64,000 nucleotides of DNA from Bauldia sp. (GCA_028284325.1 JANQRX010000004.1:1-64000), one strand, 5' to 3'. Shown: positions 54,672 to 64,000, numbered from the stretch's first letter. Notes: generated by a model from the letters alone, not told the origin. Numbers and translations are program-made.

Positions 54672-55376
54672 ATGCACCGCCATCACCCCCACGACGGCCA
54701 TCACGCCTGTCATCCCCACCATGACCACGACGGCCACCATCACTGGCACGCCGCCGGCCATGACGACCCCCACCACGATCCCCACCATTGGCACGCGGCC
54801 GGCCACGACGAGTCGCCGTACCGCCGCTGGCGCAAGCGACGCCGGCGTGGCGGACCGGGCGGCGGCGGCTTCCGCATCGGCAAGATGCTCGGCGACGGCG
54901 ATCTCAAGCTGATCGTGCTCGCCCTGCTCGCTGAGGGCCCGCGCCACGGCTACGACGTCATCAAGGCGCTGGAGGAGAAATCGAGCGGCATCTACAGCCC
55001 CTCGCCCGGCGTCGTCTATCCGACACTGACCTTCCTGGAGGAAGCCGGCTACGCCACCTCCGCCGCCGAGGGCACCAAGAAGGTCTACACCATCTCCGAA
55101 TCCGGCGAGGCCCATCTGGAGGAGCACCGCGAGGTGGCCGAGGCGATCCTGTCCGAGATCGAACGGGTAGGCAAAAAGATGGCCCGCGCCCGCGCCTGGT
55201 CCGACTGGGCCGAGGGCGCGCCCGACACGCCCGCCCTCCAGGCGCTCAACAAGGCGCGACGGCGCCTGCGGGCGCTGATCGTCGACGCCGTCGAAGGCGA
55301 CGAGGAGGAGCAGGTCCGCCTGACCGACATCCTCAACCGCGCCGCCGACGAGGCGCTGGGCAAGAAGGACGGCTAG
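54672..55376 (+). CDS. PadR family regulator with His-rich metal-binding N terminus (YqjI-like)
   Basis: 234 aa from the ATG at 54672, with AAGGA 6 nt upstream. The first 50 residues are extremely His-rich (HHPHDGHHACHPHHDHDGHH), then a basic Gly/Arg stretch. The PadR winged helix follows: LKLIVLALLAEGPRHGYDVI, SPSPGVVYPTLTFLEEAGY, KVYTISESGEAHL, and a C-terminal dimer helix. E. coli YqjI has the same layout and responds to nickel/iron. Metal-dependent repression is inferred. Confidence 0.92.
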   Translation: MHRHHPHDGHHACHPHHDHDGHHHWHAAGHDDPHHDPHHWHAAGHDESPYRRWRKRRRRGGPGGGGFRIGKMLGDGDLKLIVLALLAEGPRHGYDVIKALEEKSSGIYSPSPGVVYPTLTFLEEAGYATSAAEGTKKVYTISESGEAHLEEHREVAEAILSEIERVGKKMARARAWSDWAEGAPDTPALQALNKARRRLRALIVDAVEGDEEEQVRLTDILNRAADEALGKKDG

Positions 55377-55396
55377 ATCCGCCGCATGGGCAAGCG

Positions 55397-55575
55397 ATTC
55401 CGGGTCTGCGCAGCACCGCTTCGCGCTGCGGCGCGCCCGGAATGACGGAGAAGTTGGAGGCTCCGCCGGAGCGATCAAGGCAACCAACTGGCTGATCGCC
55501 GCCAAACCCCTCGCCGTCATTCCGCACGCGGTGCGGCATCTTCGATGACGCTCCGCAGATGCGGGATCCAGCGCC
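55397..55575. repeat. Dispersed inverted-repeat element
   Basis: Two arms in opposite orientation: GATTCCGGGTCTGCGCAGCA ... CCCGGAATGACGG (left) and CCGTCATTCCGCACGCGG ... CAGATGCGGGATCCAGCG (right). The arms could fold into one long hairpin. Alphaproteobacterial genomes carry many intergenic repeats of this look. It occupies most of the 340-bp gap between padR and the cupin gene. Confidence 0.65.
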
Positions 55576-55716
55576 ACACTGAGGCAACGGATTCCGCAGG
55601 AGCGAAATCGCCACACGTCACCAAGAGGTTCACAGGCTCAGGTCAATCCGCCCGGCGTTGAATGCGGCGAATGGCGCCATCTCAAGAGAGTTCAGACGTT
55701 ACGTCCACTTGGAATC

Positions 55717-56241
55717 TCATCGGATGAACTGATCAACATAGTCGTCGCCGAACCCGACCGCCGCGTAGTGTTTTCGGCACATATCGATCTTGGTGAACAC
55801 ATCCTCATAACCCAGCGTTTTGCCGTACGGATCGACATAAAGCATGACGCCGTTGACCTGAAAATAGGTGATCATCTCGTCAACATCGTCGGGGACGACA
55901 AGAGTGTGCGTCTCGCCCGGAGGCTCAAAAACATAGCTTCCCTCGCGAGCTTCCCACTCATGTTCCAGATAGCGCCACCGGCCCTTCAGAACGAATCCAT
56001 GCACAGGCTGCGGGTGGCGATGGCGGGAGAGAATACCCGCCTTGCGGACCCGCAGCATATTCATCCAGTACCCTTGGGACCGGTTGAGACACAGTGGCCG
56101 GAACCAGACATTCTCTGCCTGCGGCACCCAGATACGTTCGTCGCCGGCCAGCGCGTCGGCGATCACGATCTCATCCTGCGCGTCCGGTGGAAATGGCAGT
56201 TGGTAAGGCATTCCCTTCTCGACATCTTCAGTGGACATCAT
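55717..56241 (-). CDS. 2,4'-dihydroxyacetophenone dioxygenase family cupin protein
   Basis: 174 aa from the ATG at 56241 (MMSTEDVEKGMPYQLPFPPD). Cupin motif 1 is in RHRHPQPVHGFVLKGRWRY (His ligands, about residues 72-90) and motif 2 region in YVFEPPGETHTLVVPDDVDE. The family is named for an iron-dependent C-C cleaving dioxygenase, but substrates vary. First gene after the SDR/gpt/CinA run on the same strand. Confidence 0.87.
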   Translation of the reverse strand: MMSTEDVEKGMPYQLPFPPDAQDEIVIADALAGDERIWVPQAENVWFRPLCLNRSQGYWMNMLRVRKAGILSRHRHPQPVHGFVLKGRWRYLEHEWEAREGSYVFEPPGETHTLVVPDDVDEMITYFQVNGVMLYVDPYGKTLGYEDVFTKIDMCRKHYAAVGFGDDYVDQFIR

Positions 56242-56298
56242 GATCCCCCCAGCTCGCTGAATAGCCACCATCGACGGACGACGCGGGGACGCCGCCCG

Positions 56299-57132
56299 TC
56301 AGCCCTTCTCCACGAACGCGGCGAAGGCGTCCGCGTAGTCCGGATGCCAGCGCGACAGAGGTGGGCGGTTCTCGGTGATGTCGTCGGCGGCCCACCGGAT
56401 ACGGAGCGCATCGAGCTCGCTGGAGACCTCGTTGTCGGGGCAGATGATGTAGAACTCGCCCTGCCCGGTCGCCGCCAGCATCGCGTCGACGACCTGATCC
56501 GGCCACCACGCGCCGGCCGGCTTCTCGGTTCCGCTGGCCGCCACCAGCCCGGTGAAGGTCCAGCCCGGCACCAGAAGGTGGGCGCTCACCTGGCAGCCAT
56601 CGATGTTGCGGAGTTCGTGCTGCAACCCCTCGGTCACCACCTTCACGCCGGCCTTCGACGCATTGTAGGCGGCGTCGCCCGGCGGACAGGTGATCCCCTG
56701 CTTGGAGCCGGTATTGACGATCGCCGCCGGCTTGCCCTGGTCGATCATCACCTGCGCGAACGCCTGCACGCCGTTGATGACGCCCCACAGATTGGTGCCG
56801 AGCACCCGCTCCCAGCCGTCGTAGTTCTCGAACGTGCCGCCGCCACCGCCGGTGCCGGCATTGTTCATCAGCACCGCCACGTCGCCGAAGGCCGCAAGCG
56901 CCTTGTCGCGCAGGGCCTCGACATCGCTACGCCGGCTAACGTCCGTGACGACGGTGATCACCTCACCGCCGATGTCGGTGGCCGCCTGCTGCAGCCGGTC
57001 GGCGTCGATGTCGGCGAGTACCAGCCGCATACCATAGCCGGCAAAGCGCTTGGCAGCCGCCAGCCCGATACCGCTGGCCGCCCCCGTGATGACCGCCGTG
57101 CGTTCCGCCGCAATCGCCGGATGAAGCTCCAT
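56299..57132 (-). CDS. SDR family oxidoreductase
   Basis: Short-chain dehydrogenase, 277 aa. Cofactor motif AVITGAASGIGLAAAKRF (about residues 13-30), acid after strand 2 (LADIDADR, NAD preference), NNAGTGGGG, catalytic YxxxK in AAYNASKAGVKVVTEGL, Ser in VNTGSKQGI. Substrate unknown. It follows gpt by 15 bp and so is probably co-transcribed. Confidence 0.92.
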   Translation of the reverse strand: MELHPAIAAERTAVITGAASGIGLAAAKRFAGYGMRLVLADIDADRLQQAATDIGGEVITVVTDVSRRSDVEALRDKALAAFGDVAVLMNNAGTGGGGGTFENYDGWERVLGTNLWGVINGVQAFAQVMIDQGKPAAIVNTGSKQGITCPPGDAAYNASKAGVKVVTEGLQHELRNIDGCQVSAHLLVPGWTFTGLVAASGTEKPAGAWWPDQVVDAMLAATGQGEFYIICPDNEVSSELDALRIRWAADDITENRPPLSRWHPDYADAFAAFVEKG

Positions 57133-57147
57133 GTCCGTGCCCTCTTT

Positions 57148-57657
57148 CTAGCCGTGGTCGCCGCCGGAGATCGGCGGCTGGAACGAGTAGCCCATGTCCC
57201 ACGGGAAGTAGATCCACGTGTCCTGGCTCACCTCGGTGATGAACGTGTCCACCAGCGGGCGTCCCGCCGGTTTGGCGTACATGGTGGCGTAGTGGCATTC
57301 GGGCACCATCTCGCGCACCCGCCGCGCCGTCCTGCCGGTATCGACAAGGTCGTCGATCACCAGGAGCGCGCTGCCGTTACCGTCGCCGAGGTCGACCACG
57401 TTCCGGGCGATCTCCTTGAGCACCGCCAGGTCCCCCTGGTCCTGGTACTCGTGATACGAGGCGACGCACACGGTCTCGATCAGGCGGATGCCGAGTTCGC
57501 GCGCGATGATCGCCGCCGGCACCAGCCCGCCCCGGGTGACGCAGATCATCGCCTCCCACTTGCCCTGCCCCGCCAATCGCCAGGCCAGCGCCCGCGAATC
57601 GCGATGGAACTGGTCCCACGAGACCGGAAACGCCTTGTCGCCATGGGGATCGCTCAT
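57148..57657 (-). CDS. gpt: Xanthine phosphoribosyltransferase
   Basis: Purine salvage: converts xanthine/guanine to nucleotides with PRPP. 169 aa. PRPP motif [17 protein letters not shown] at about residues 98-114, plus [20 protein letters not shown] and the C-terminal [10 protein letters not shown]. Its start overlaps the stop of the CinA-like gene by 4 bp (ATGA), indicating coupling. Confidence 0.93.
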   Translation of the reverse strand: MSDPHGDKAFPVSWDQFHRDSRALAWRLAGQGKWEAMICVTRGGLVPAAIIARELGIRLIETVCVASYHEYQDQGDLAVLKEIARNVVDLGDGNGSALLVIDDLVDTGRTARRVREMVPECHYATMYAKPAGRPLVDTFITEVSQDTWIYFPWDMGYSFQPPISGGDHG

Positions 57658-58409
57658 CGTCGTGCCTCCGCTGTCGCCGCCAGCATCGCGCGCACGCGCG
57701 CCTCGGCCTCGTCGAGCCGCGCCGCCTCGCGGGCGCGCAGCACGACCGTTGTGGTGAAACCGGTCTCGCGGTCGTAGTGGGGATAGCTGCCCATGGACAC
57801 GTCGGGGAAGGCCTTCTGAAGCTCGCCCAGCGGCCCGGCAATGTCGCCTTCCCGGTGATTGGTCGGCAGCGAGCGCGACTGCATCACCGTCCCGGTCTTC
57901 AGCCGGGGCAGGAGATCGTCGAGCATCGACTGCATGATCGACGGCACGCCGGCCATCACGTGGACGTTGTCGACCGAGAAACCGGGCGCCCGCGAGACCG
58001 TGTTGTCGATCAGGACCGCGCCGTCCGGCATGCGGGCCATGCGTAGGCGCGCCTCGTTCATCTCGTCGCGCGGGATGATCTCCAGGAGCTTGTCGAGGGC
58101 GCGCTCGTCCACGTCGATCGCGCGGCCCAAGGCCCTGGCGACCGCGTCGGCGGTGATGTCGTCGTGGGTCGGGCCGATGCCGCCGGTGGTGAAGACGTGG
58201 TCGTAGCGGGTCCTGAGCGCGTTGACAGCGGCCACGATGTCGTCCTCGTCGTCGGCCACGATCCGGACCTCGCGGAGATCGACGCCGACCTCGGTCATCC
58301 GGTCGGCCACGTAACCAATGTTCTTGTCCTTGGTCCGACCGGACAGCACCTCGTCGCCGATGACGATCAGCGCGGCTGTGACGATCTCCTCGGGACTGTC
58401 GGTGGTCAT
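57654..58409 (-). CDS. CinA-like MoCF-domain protein (competence/damage-inducible protein A)
   Basis: 251 aa with the molybdopterin-binding-like domain only: [40 protein letters not shown], and GAPGF-type [18 protein letters not shown]. The C-terminal nicotinamide-nucleotide amidase of full CinA is missing, as in the rhizobial short form. The family includes pyrophosphatases acting on ADP-ribose. Start [10 protein letters not shown] at 58409. Confidence 0.88.
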   Translation of the reverse strand: MTTDSPEEIVTAALIVIGDEVLSGRTKDKNIGYVADRMTEVGVDLREVRIVADDEDDIVAAVNALRTRYDHVFTTGGIGPTHDDITADAVARALGRAIDVDERALDKLLEIIPRDEMNEARLRMARMPDGAVLIDNTVSRAPGFSVDNVHVMAGVPSIMQSMLDDLLPRLKTGTVMQSRSLPTNHREGDIAGPLGELQKAFPDVSMGSYPHYDRETGFTTTVVLRAREAARLDEAEARVRAMLAATAEARR

Positions 58410-58481
58410 GGGCCTTCCCTATGGGCGGTCCGTGTACAACGGGGTTGCCGCCTGCTCAAGGCGGACCCATAACCGCCCGCG

Positions 58482-59186
58482 ATGCGGTTTGAAGCTCCCC
58501 TCGTGCCCGCGGTCCTGCTGCGCCGCTACAAGCGGTTTCTCGCCGACGTGGAATTCGCGGGCGGCGAGACGACGACGGTCCACTGCGCCAATCCCGGGGC
58601 CATGACCGGGCTGGCGGAACCGGGTATGCGCGTGTTCCTGTCGCGCTCGGCCAACCCGAAGCGCAAACTCCCGTGGTCGTGGGAGCTGGTCGAGACCGGC
58701 ACCGGCCTGGTGGGTATCAACACCGCCCACCCCAACCGGCTGGTCGCGGAAGCCGTGGCCGACGGCGCGATCGCGCCGCTCGCCGGCTACGCCGATATCC
58801 GCCGCGAAGTTCGCTACGGCGAGAACTCGCGGGTCGACCTCGTGCTGGAAGGCAACGGACGAGCCGCCTGCTATGTCGAGGTCAAGAACGCCCATCTGAT
58901 GCGGCGCTCGGGCCTCGCCGAGTTCCCCGATTCGGTGACGAAACGAGGCGCCAAACACCTGAACGAACTGGCGAACGTGGTGCGAAACGACGGCCGGGCG
59001 GCCATGGTCTATCTGATCCAGCGCACCGACGCCGACACCTTTGCGCTGGCCCGCGACATCGATCCCGCCTACGGCGACGCCTTCGATCTCGCGCGGCGTG
59101 CCGGGGTCGAGATGCTGGCCTACGATTGCGCGATCACCACCGACGCCATCACCGTCCGCGCCGCCGTCCCGATCGCCGAAACCTGA
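58482..59186 (+). CDS. sfsA: DNA/RNA nuclease SfsA
   Basis: 234 aa sugar-fermentation-stimulation family protein with a nuclease-like fold. Motifs: RRYKRFLADVEFAGGE, CANPGAMTGLAEPG, SRVDLVLEG ... CYVEVKNAHLM (Asp/Glu-x-Lys nuclease core) and EFPDSVTKRGAKHLNEL. Role in vivo is unclear. Divergent from the CinA-like gene and 60 bp before map. Confidence 0.93.
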   Translation: MRFEAPLVPAVLLRRYKRFLADVEFAGGETTTVHCANPGAMTGLAEPGMRVFLSRSANPKRKLPWSWELVETGTGLVGINTAHPNRLVAEAVADGAIAPLAGYADIRREVRYGENSRVDLVLEGNGRAACYVEVKNAHLMRRSGLAEFPDSVTKRGAKHLNELANVVRNDGRAAMVYLIQRTDADTFALARDIDPAYGDAFDLARRAGVEMLAYDCAITTDAITVRAAVPIAET

Positions 59187-59246
59187 GGCGGAGCGCCGGA
59201 CGGCACGGCTTGCTTCACCCGGCCGAAACAGCCATATGCTGGGGCC

Positions 59247-60056
59247 ATGATCACCGACTACATCGAGGCCGCGGCCGCACCCCAGAAGAACGACGGCCGG
59301 ATCAAGCTGCACGGCCCGGAGGCCTTTGCCGGCATGCACAAGGCCGGCGCGCTGGTGGCCGATTGCCTCGACGCGGTCGGCGACGTGGTGCGGCCCGGCG
59401 TGGCGACCGAGGCGGTCGACCGCTTCGTCTACGAGTTCGCGCGTGACCACGGCGCGATGCCCGCGACCCTGGGCTACAAGGGCTACGCCAAATCGTCGTG
59501 CGTCTCGATCAACCATGTGGTCTGCCACGGCATCCCGTCGGAGAAGCCGCTCAAGGACGGCGACATCGTCAACATCGACGTCACCCTCATCGTCGACGGC
59601 TGGCACGGCGATTCCAGCCGTATGTATGGCGTCGGCAACGTCAAGCGCGCCGCTGAGCGATTGATGGAGGTGACCCACGAATCGCTGATGCGCGGCATCG
59701 CCGTGATCCGGCCCGGCGCGACCACCGGCGACCTCGGCCATGCGATCCAGTCCTATGCCGAGTCCCAGCGCTGCTCGGTGGTGCGCGATTTCTGTGGCCA
59801 CGGCCTGGGCCGGCTCTTCCACGACGTCCCCAACATCCTCCACTACGGCAATCCCGGCGAAGGCGTGGAGCTGAAGCCGGGGATGATCTTCACCGTCGAG
59901 CCGATGATCAATCTCGGCCGGCCGGGCGTGAAGGTGCTCGCAGACGGCTGGACGGCCGTGACGCGCGACCGGTCGCTGTCGGCGCAGTTCGAGCACTCCG
60001 TCGGCGTGACCGAGGACGGCCACGAGATCTTCACCCTGCCGCGCGCCGAGCGCTGA
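59247..60056 (+). CDS. map: Methionine aminopeptidase, type I
   Basis: Removes initiator Met from nascent proteins. 269 aa. Five metal ligands recognisable: [19 protein letters not shown] (two Asp), [11 protein letters not shown] (His), TVEPMINLG (Glu) and [12 protein letters not shown] (Glu). [20 protein letters not shown] is the conserved substrate region. radC follows after 4 bp. Confidence 0.96.
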   Translation: MITDYIEAAAAPQKNDGRIKLHGPEAFAGMHKAGALVADCLDAVGDVVRPGVATEAVDRFVYEFARDHGAMPATLGYKGYAKSSCVSINHVVCHGIPSEKPLKDGDIVNIDVTLIVDGWHGDSSRMYGVGNVKRAAERLMEVTHESLMRGIAVIRPGATTGDLGHAIQSYAESQRCSVVRDFCGHGLGRLFHDVPNILHYGNPGEGVELKPGMIFTVEPMINLGRPGVKVLADGWTAVTRDRSLSAQFEHSVGVTEDGHEIFTLPRAER

Positions 60057-60060
60057 TTCA

Positions 60061-60759
60061 GTGGCTGGCGCGCCGACGGCCGGCCCCAAACCGCATTTCC
60101 TCGGCCACCGCGACCGGCTGAAGGCCCGGCTCCGCGACGCCGGCGCCGACAGCCTCGCCGACTACGAACTCCTCGAACTGCTGTTGTTCCAGGTGATCCC
60201 GCGGCGCGACACCAAGCCGATCGCCAAGGCGCTGCTGGAGCGCTTCGGGTCGTTCTCCGAAGTCCTCGCCGCGCCGGACAAGCTGCTGCTTGAGGTCGAC
60301 GACGTGGGGCCCGCGGTCGTCCACCATCTCAAGCTGATGCGCGCCGCCGCCCAGCGCTTTGCCCGCGATCCGGTCCGGCAGCGTCCGGTTCTCGATTCCT
60401 GGGCCGCGGTCGTCGACTACTGCCGCGCGGTCATGGCCTACGAACAGGTCGAGCAGTTCCGGGTCCTGTTTCTCGATCGCAAGAACGGTCTGATCGCCGA
60501 CGAGGTCCAGGCGACGGGCACCGTCGACCACACCCCGGTCTATCCGCGCGAGGTGGTGAAACGGGCGCTGGAGCTCTCCGCCACCGCCATCATCCTGGTC
60601 CACAATCACCCCTCCGGCGACCCGACTCCGTCGCGCGCCGATATCGAGATGACCAAGACGATTGCCGAGGTCGCGGCGCCGCTCGGCGTCCGACTGCACG
60701 ATCACCTGGTGATCGGCAAGGACGGCCACGCCAGCTTCCGCGGCCTCGACCTGATCTGA
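60061..60759 (+). CDS. radC: RadC family JAMM-domain protein
   Basis: 232 aa, GTG start. N-terminal helix-hairpin-helix region ([32 protein letters not shown]) and JAMM/MPN+ domain with metal motif [19 protein letters not shown] and upstream Glu region. Despite the name, its link to DNA repair is not established. Tightly spaced after map, so probably one transcript. Confidence 0.93.
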   Translation: MAGAPTAGPKPHFLGHRDRLKARLRDAGADSLADYELLELLLFQVIPRRDTKPIAKALLERFGSFSEVLAAPDKLLLEVDDVGPAVVHHLKLMRAAAQRFARDPVRQRPVLDSWAAVVDYCRAVMAYEQVEQFRVLFLDRKNGLIADEVQATGTVDHTPVYPREVVKRALELSATAIILVHNHPSGDPTPSRADIEMTKTIAEVAAPLGVRLHDHLVIGKDGHASFRGLDLI

Positions 60760-60948
60760 ACATGAAAATCCGATCAGGAAAACGACATCAAGCCACTGGA
60801 ATCGGCGCCGTTCACTCCCCATAAAGGGGTCGAGACATATGTCGTTCAAAATGCTAGGCAGTGCCGCGATTCATGGCGGCGGAATCGGCCGGGAACCGGT
60901 TTCCGTCGTGCCACAGAAGCGTCATTGTCGACCGCCATAGGGGCCCGC

Positions 60949-62211
60949 ATGATCGCGATTGCCGTTATCTCCGCCCTGCTCCTCGCCGCGGGCATCCTCG
61001 CCCAGATCGGCAGCGTCGTCGTCACCGCGCGCGCCGCGCGCTCGCGGCGCCGGCCCGTCCCCGCGCCGGCGAACGCCCCGCCGGTGACCCTGCTCCGGCC
61101 GGCCTGCGGCATCGAGAACAACGTCGCCGCCACGCTGGAATCCTCTTTCCAGCTCGATTATCCCGATTACGAGGTGGTCTTCTGCGTCGCCGACGAGAAG
61201 GATCCGGTCATTCCCGTGATCCAGGCGCTCATGGCAGAGTACGACCACATCCCGTCGCGCCTGCGCATCGGCGACGACCGCATCAGCATCAATCCCAAGC
61301 TCAACAACCTCGTCAAAGGCTGGGCCGACGCCCGCCACGACTGGGTGGTGATGACCGACAGCAACGTGCTGCTGCCGCCGGACTACATCCAGTACCTGCA
61401 ATCCTACTGGGACGACGAGACCGGCCTGGTCTGCTCGCCGGCCGTGGGCGGCGCGCCGCGCAATGTGTGGGCCGAGGTCGAATGCGCCTTCCTCAACGAG
61501 CATGAGGCCCGCTGGCAGATCACCGCCGACCAGCTTGGCCGCGGCTTCGCCCAGGGCAAGACGATGCTTTGGCGCAAGGACATCCTCAACGATGCCGGCG
61601 GCATTGCGGCATTGGCCTCCGAGCCGGCCGAGGACGCGGCCTCCACCAAGGTCGTGCGCCAGGCCGGCCGCAAGGTGCGCCTGATGCCGGGGCCGTTCCT
61701 CCAGCCGCTCGGCGAGCGCTCGTTCAAGGAAATCTGGGGCCGCCAGGTGCGCTGGGCCCGCCTCCGGCGTACCAGCTTCCCGTTCCTCTACGCGCCCGAG
61801 GTGTTGACCGGCGCGGTCGTGCCCTTGGCCTCCGCGTCCATCCTCGCGGCGATGGACCTCATCCCGTTCGCGGCCGTCGCCGCACTCGCGGTCGCCTGGT
61901 ACGGCATCGAGATCGTCCTCAGCCGCCTCGCCGGCTGGCACCTGTCGTGGCGCACACCCCTCATCCTGATCCTGCGCGACCTGCTCCTGCCGGTCCTGTG
62001 GGTCTATGGCTGGTCGAGCAACCGCTTCGAGTGGCGCGGCAACGCCATGGACGTCACCAATTCGTCGGCGACCGCACCCGCGCTGCCGTCGCCGTGGAAG
62101 GGACGCGAGCAGTTGCGCCATTCGGTGATCGAACTGCGCGGCAAGGCCCGCACCTCGTACCGCCGCTGGCGCCGCCGCAGCGCCGAGCTCCTGCGGGGCA
62201 CCTCGCGCTAG
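60949..62211 (+). CDS. Glycosyltransferase family 2 (ceramide glucosyltransferase-like, HpnI type)
   Basis: 420 aa from the ATG at 60949 (MIAIAVISALLLAAGILAQI), with an N-terminal membrane helix, GT2/GT21 catalytic domain (PVTLLRPACGIENNV, then YEVVFCVADEKDP, MTDSNVLLPPDYIQ, GRQVRWARLRR as Q-x-x-RW motif) and C-terminal membrane helices. The pattern D1-D2-D3-(Q/R)xxRW fits ceramide glucosyltransferases of rhizobia or HpnI. Acceptor lipid unknown. The basic tail is unusual. Confidence 0.85.
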   Translation: MIAIAVISALLLAAGILAQIGSVVVTARAARSRRRPVPAPANAPPVTLLRPACGIENNVAATLESSFQLDYPDYEVVFCVADEKDPVIPVIQALMAEYDHIPSRLRIGDDRISINPKLNNLVKGWADARHDWVVMTDSNVLLPPDYIQYLQSYWDDETGLVCSPAVGGAPRNVWAEVECAFLNEHEARWQITADQLGRGFAQGKTMLWRKDILNDAGGIAALASEPAEDAASTKVVRQAGRKVRLMPGPFLQPLGERSFKEIWGRQVRWARLRRTSFPFLYAPEVLTGAVVPLASASILAAMDLIPFAAVAALAVAWYGIEIVLSRLAGWHLSWRTPLILILRDLLLPVLWVYGWSSNRFEWRGNAMDVTNSSATAPALPSPWKGREQLRHSVIELRGKARTSYRRWRRRSAELLRGTSR

Positions 62212-62294
62212 CCTGAAGCCGCCGTTGGCGCATCCGGCCGCCTTCGGGCTAGGATGATGGCACCTGTGACGACGCGAGCGGTGCCCGCCGACCT

Positions 62295-63713
62295 ATGCCT
62301 TCCCCGTTCGACGAAATGTATCGGCCGGACGGCCAGCCGCGGCCCGAATACGCCTTCCTCGCCGACTGGCTGAAATCGGCCGGCGCCGAAACGCTGGAGC
62401 GCCGCCGCGCCGAGGCCGAACTGCTGTTTCGCCGCATCGGCATCACCTTCGCGGTTTACTCGGCCGACGACGGCGAGGAACGGCTGATCCCCTTCGACAT
62501 CATCCCGCGCATCTTCAATCAGGCGGAATGGCGGCAGCTCTCCGCGGGGCTCGAACAGCGCGTCACCGCCCTCAACCGCTTCCTGGCGGACATCTACGGC
62601 CCGGCCGAGATCCTGAAGGCCGGCGTGGTCCCGGCCGAGCTGATCTACTGCAACCCGCATTTCCGGCCGGAGATGGTCGGCCTGGCGCTCCCCCACGACG
62701 TGCACGTCCACGTCGCCGGCATCGACATCGTGCGCACCGGGCCGGACGAGTTTTACGTCCTGGAAGACAATGTGCGGACCCCCTCGGGTGTGTCCTACAT
62801 GCTCGAGAACCGCGAAGTGATGATGCGCCTGTTCCCGGACCACTTCGCCGTCAACCGCATCGCGCCGGTGGAGACCTACCCGGACGAGTTGCTGGCCGCG
62901 CTGGTGTCGGCCGCGCCCGGTCGGGCGGCCCGCGAACCCACCGTCGCCCTCCTCACCCCCGGCCCCTTCAACAGCGCCTACTACGAGCACTCCTTCCTCG
63001 CCGACAAGGTCGGCATCGAACTGGTCGAGGGCCGCGACCTGTTCGTGCGCGACGATGTCGTGTTCATGCGGACGACCGAGGGCCCGCGGCGGGTCGACGT
63101 CATCTATCGCCGCATCGACGACGACTTCCTCGACCCGCTGGTGTTCCGGCCGGATTCGCTCTTGGGCGTGCCCGGCCTGATGGCCGCCTACCGCGCCGGC
63201 AACGTCACGCTCGCCAACTCCGTCGGCACCGGCGTCGCCGACGACAAGGCCGTCTACACCTACGTGCCCGACATCATCCGCTTCTATCTCGGCGAGGAAC
63301 CGCTCCTGAAGAACGTACCGACCTGGCGCTGTCGCGAGCCGGACGCGCTGGCCCATGTACTCGACCACCTCGACGAGCTGGTCGTGAAGGAGGTCGCCGG
63401 GTCGGGCGGCTACGGCATGCTGGTCGGGCCTGCCGCAACCGCGGCCGAGCGCGAGGCGTTCGCGGCCAGGCTCAAGGCCGACCCGGAGGACTTCATCGCC
63501 CAGCCCACGCTGGCGCTGTCTGCCTCGCCGACCTTCGCCGAGTCCGGCATTGGCCTGCGCCACGTCGATCTCCGCCCCTTCGTCCTGGTCGGCGCCGACG
63601 GGGTGCGGATCGTGCCCGGAGGGCTGACGCGCGTCGCCCTGCGCGAAGGTTCGCTGGTGGTCAACTCAAGCCAGGGCGGCGGCACCAAGGACACCTGGGT
63701 GCTCGATGCCTGA
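62295..63713 (+). CDS. Circularly permuted type 2 ATP-grasp protein
   Basis: 472 aa. Family signature: QRVTALNRFLADIYGPAEIL, FYVLEDNVRTPSGVSYMLEN, LVVKEVAGSGGYGMLVGP and the C-terminal SSQGGGTKDTWVL. It belongs to the ATP-grasp, alpha-E, transglutaminase, proteasome-type-peptidase gene set, a predicted peptide ligase system. The alpha-E gene follows 12 bp later, with the rest beyond the window. Confidence 0.93.
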   Translation: MPSPFDEMYRPDGQPRPEYAFLADWLKSAGAETLERRRAEAELLFRRIGITFAVYSADDGEERLIPFDIIPRIFNQAEWRQLSAGLEQRVTALNRFLADIYGPAEILKAGVVPAELIYCNPHFRPEMVGLALPHDVHVHVAGIDIVRTGPDEFYVLEDNVRTPSGVSYMLENREVMMRLFPDHFAVNRIAPVETYPDELLAALVSAAPGRAAREPTVALLTPGPFNSAYYEHSFLADKVGIELVEGRDLFVRDDVVFMRTTEGPRRVDVIYRRIDDDFLDPLVFRPDSLLGVPGLMAAYRAGNVTLANSVGTGVADDKAVYTYVPDIIRFYLGEEPLLKNVPTWRCREPDALAHVLDHLDELVVKEVAGSGGYGMLVGPAATAAEREAFAARLKADPEDFIAQPTLALSASPTFAESGIGLRHVDLRPFVLVGADGVRIVPGGLTRVALREGSLVVNSSQGGGTKDTWVLDA

Positions 63714-63725
63714 TCGGGTCGGACC

Positions 63726-64000
63726 ATGCTGAGCCGCACCGCCGACAGCCTCTTCTGGCTGGCCCGCTATCTGGAGCGCGCCGACAACACGGCGCGGATC
63801 GTCGATGCCGCAAGCCGCCTCGCGGCGACGCCCGATTCCTACGCCGGCGGCTCCAACGAGTGGGAATCGGCGCTTGCCGCCGCCGGTGCCCTCGGCGCTT
63901 TCGTCGCGACCGGGCGGCAGCCGGACCGCGACACCGCCATCGATTTCCTGGCCTTCTCGGCCGACAACCCGTCGAGCATCAAGAGCTGCCTGCAGACGGC
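63726..64000 (+). CDS. Alpha-E domain protein, N-terminal part (runs off the window)
   Basis: 91 codons present, start MLSRTADSLFWLARYLERAD, the alpha-E family N terminus, continuing NTARIVDAASRL and AFSADNPSSIKSCLQTA. All-helical protein of unknown activity, always linked to the permuted ATP-grasp gene. The 3' end is outside the window. Confidence 0.92.
   Translation, partial: MLSRTADSLFWLARYLERADNTARIVDAASRLAATPDSYAGGSNEWESALAAAGALGAFVATGRQPDRDTAIDFLAFSADNPSSIKSCLQT

Noticed and set aside
54675-54825. CAC/CAT-rich repetitive stretch
   Set aside because: It encodes the His-rich N terminus of the PadR protein rather than a DNA repeat element.
60834-60843. GACATATGTC palindrome and a nearby CCCC/GGGG stem before the glycosyltransferase
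   Set aside because: Short enough to occur by chance; spacing does not match the ACCCC-N8-GGGGT motif and no second copy was noticed.

Overview
The window looks like a chromosomal segment of a high-GC alphaproteobacterium, most likely of the order Hyphomicrobiales (Rhizobiales). The basis is a Rhizobiales-type porin, MbfA, DUF2336, DUF3126, DUF6949, a LapG-like BTLCP protease, and the order rlmB / tRNA-Tyr / tRNA-Gly / tRNA-Trp / secE-nusG-rplKAJL-rpoB. The genus cannot be fixed from the sequence alone.

Region by region. 1-8000 (minus strand) is the ribosomal/RNA polymerase beta operon (secE, nusG, rplK, rplA, rplJ, rplL, partial rpoB) with five upstream units: tRNA-Trp, tRNA-Gly, tRNA-Tyr and two foreign-looking genes. 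One is a divergent DUF899 gene between tRNA-Trp and secE. The other is a coiled-coil membrane protein where rhizobial relatives usually carry tuf. 8100-34250 is mostly housekeeping: rlmB, porin, methyltransferases, dodecin, an ABC-2 exporter, nadK, thrS, mbfA, yidD, an iron-sulfur scaffold, folE-hisI, a rhomboid protease, a PAS/PilZ/LapG-like trio, cysE and a zinc-finger protein. 34424-40047 is a branched-chain-amino-acid-type ABC importer (livGFHM, with a convergent binding protein separated by a GFA-family gene).

40148-51449 is a surface and regulation region: a MATE exporter, two unrelated autotransporters, a fasciclin protein, a Fic AMP-transferase with its own palindromic operators, and a histidine kinase / LuxR regulator / HAF-repeat autotransporter unit. 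The kinase promoter region and the regulator/autotransporter promoter region share the dyad ACCCC-N8-GGGGT, which suggests a small self-contained regulon.

51600-54503 is an accessory, lower-GC region: a truncated crystallin-like gene, a membrane protein, and a one-gene island (HEPN-like protein) bounded by an intact tRNA-Leu and a second copy of that tRNA's 3' end. 54594-64000 returns to core genes: a His-rich PadR regulator with paired operators, a dispersed inverted repeat, a cupin dioxygenase/SDR/gpt/CinA-like run, sfsA, map, radC, a ceramide-glucosyltransferase-type gene, and the start of an ATP-grasp/alpha-E operon that leaves the window.

Best candidates for something undescribed: the HEPN island in tRNA-Leu, the coiled-coil membrane protein in the tuf position, and the kinase/regulator/autotransporter regulon with its shared dyad. 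Several promoters (fic, padR, DUF899) also show operators placed directly over promoter elements.
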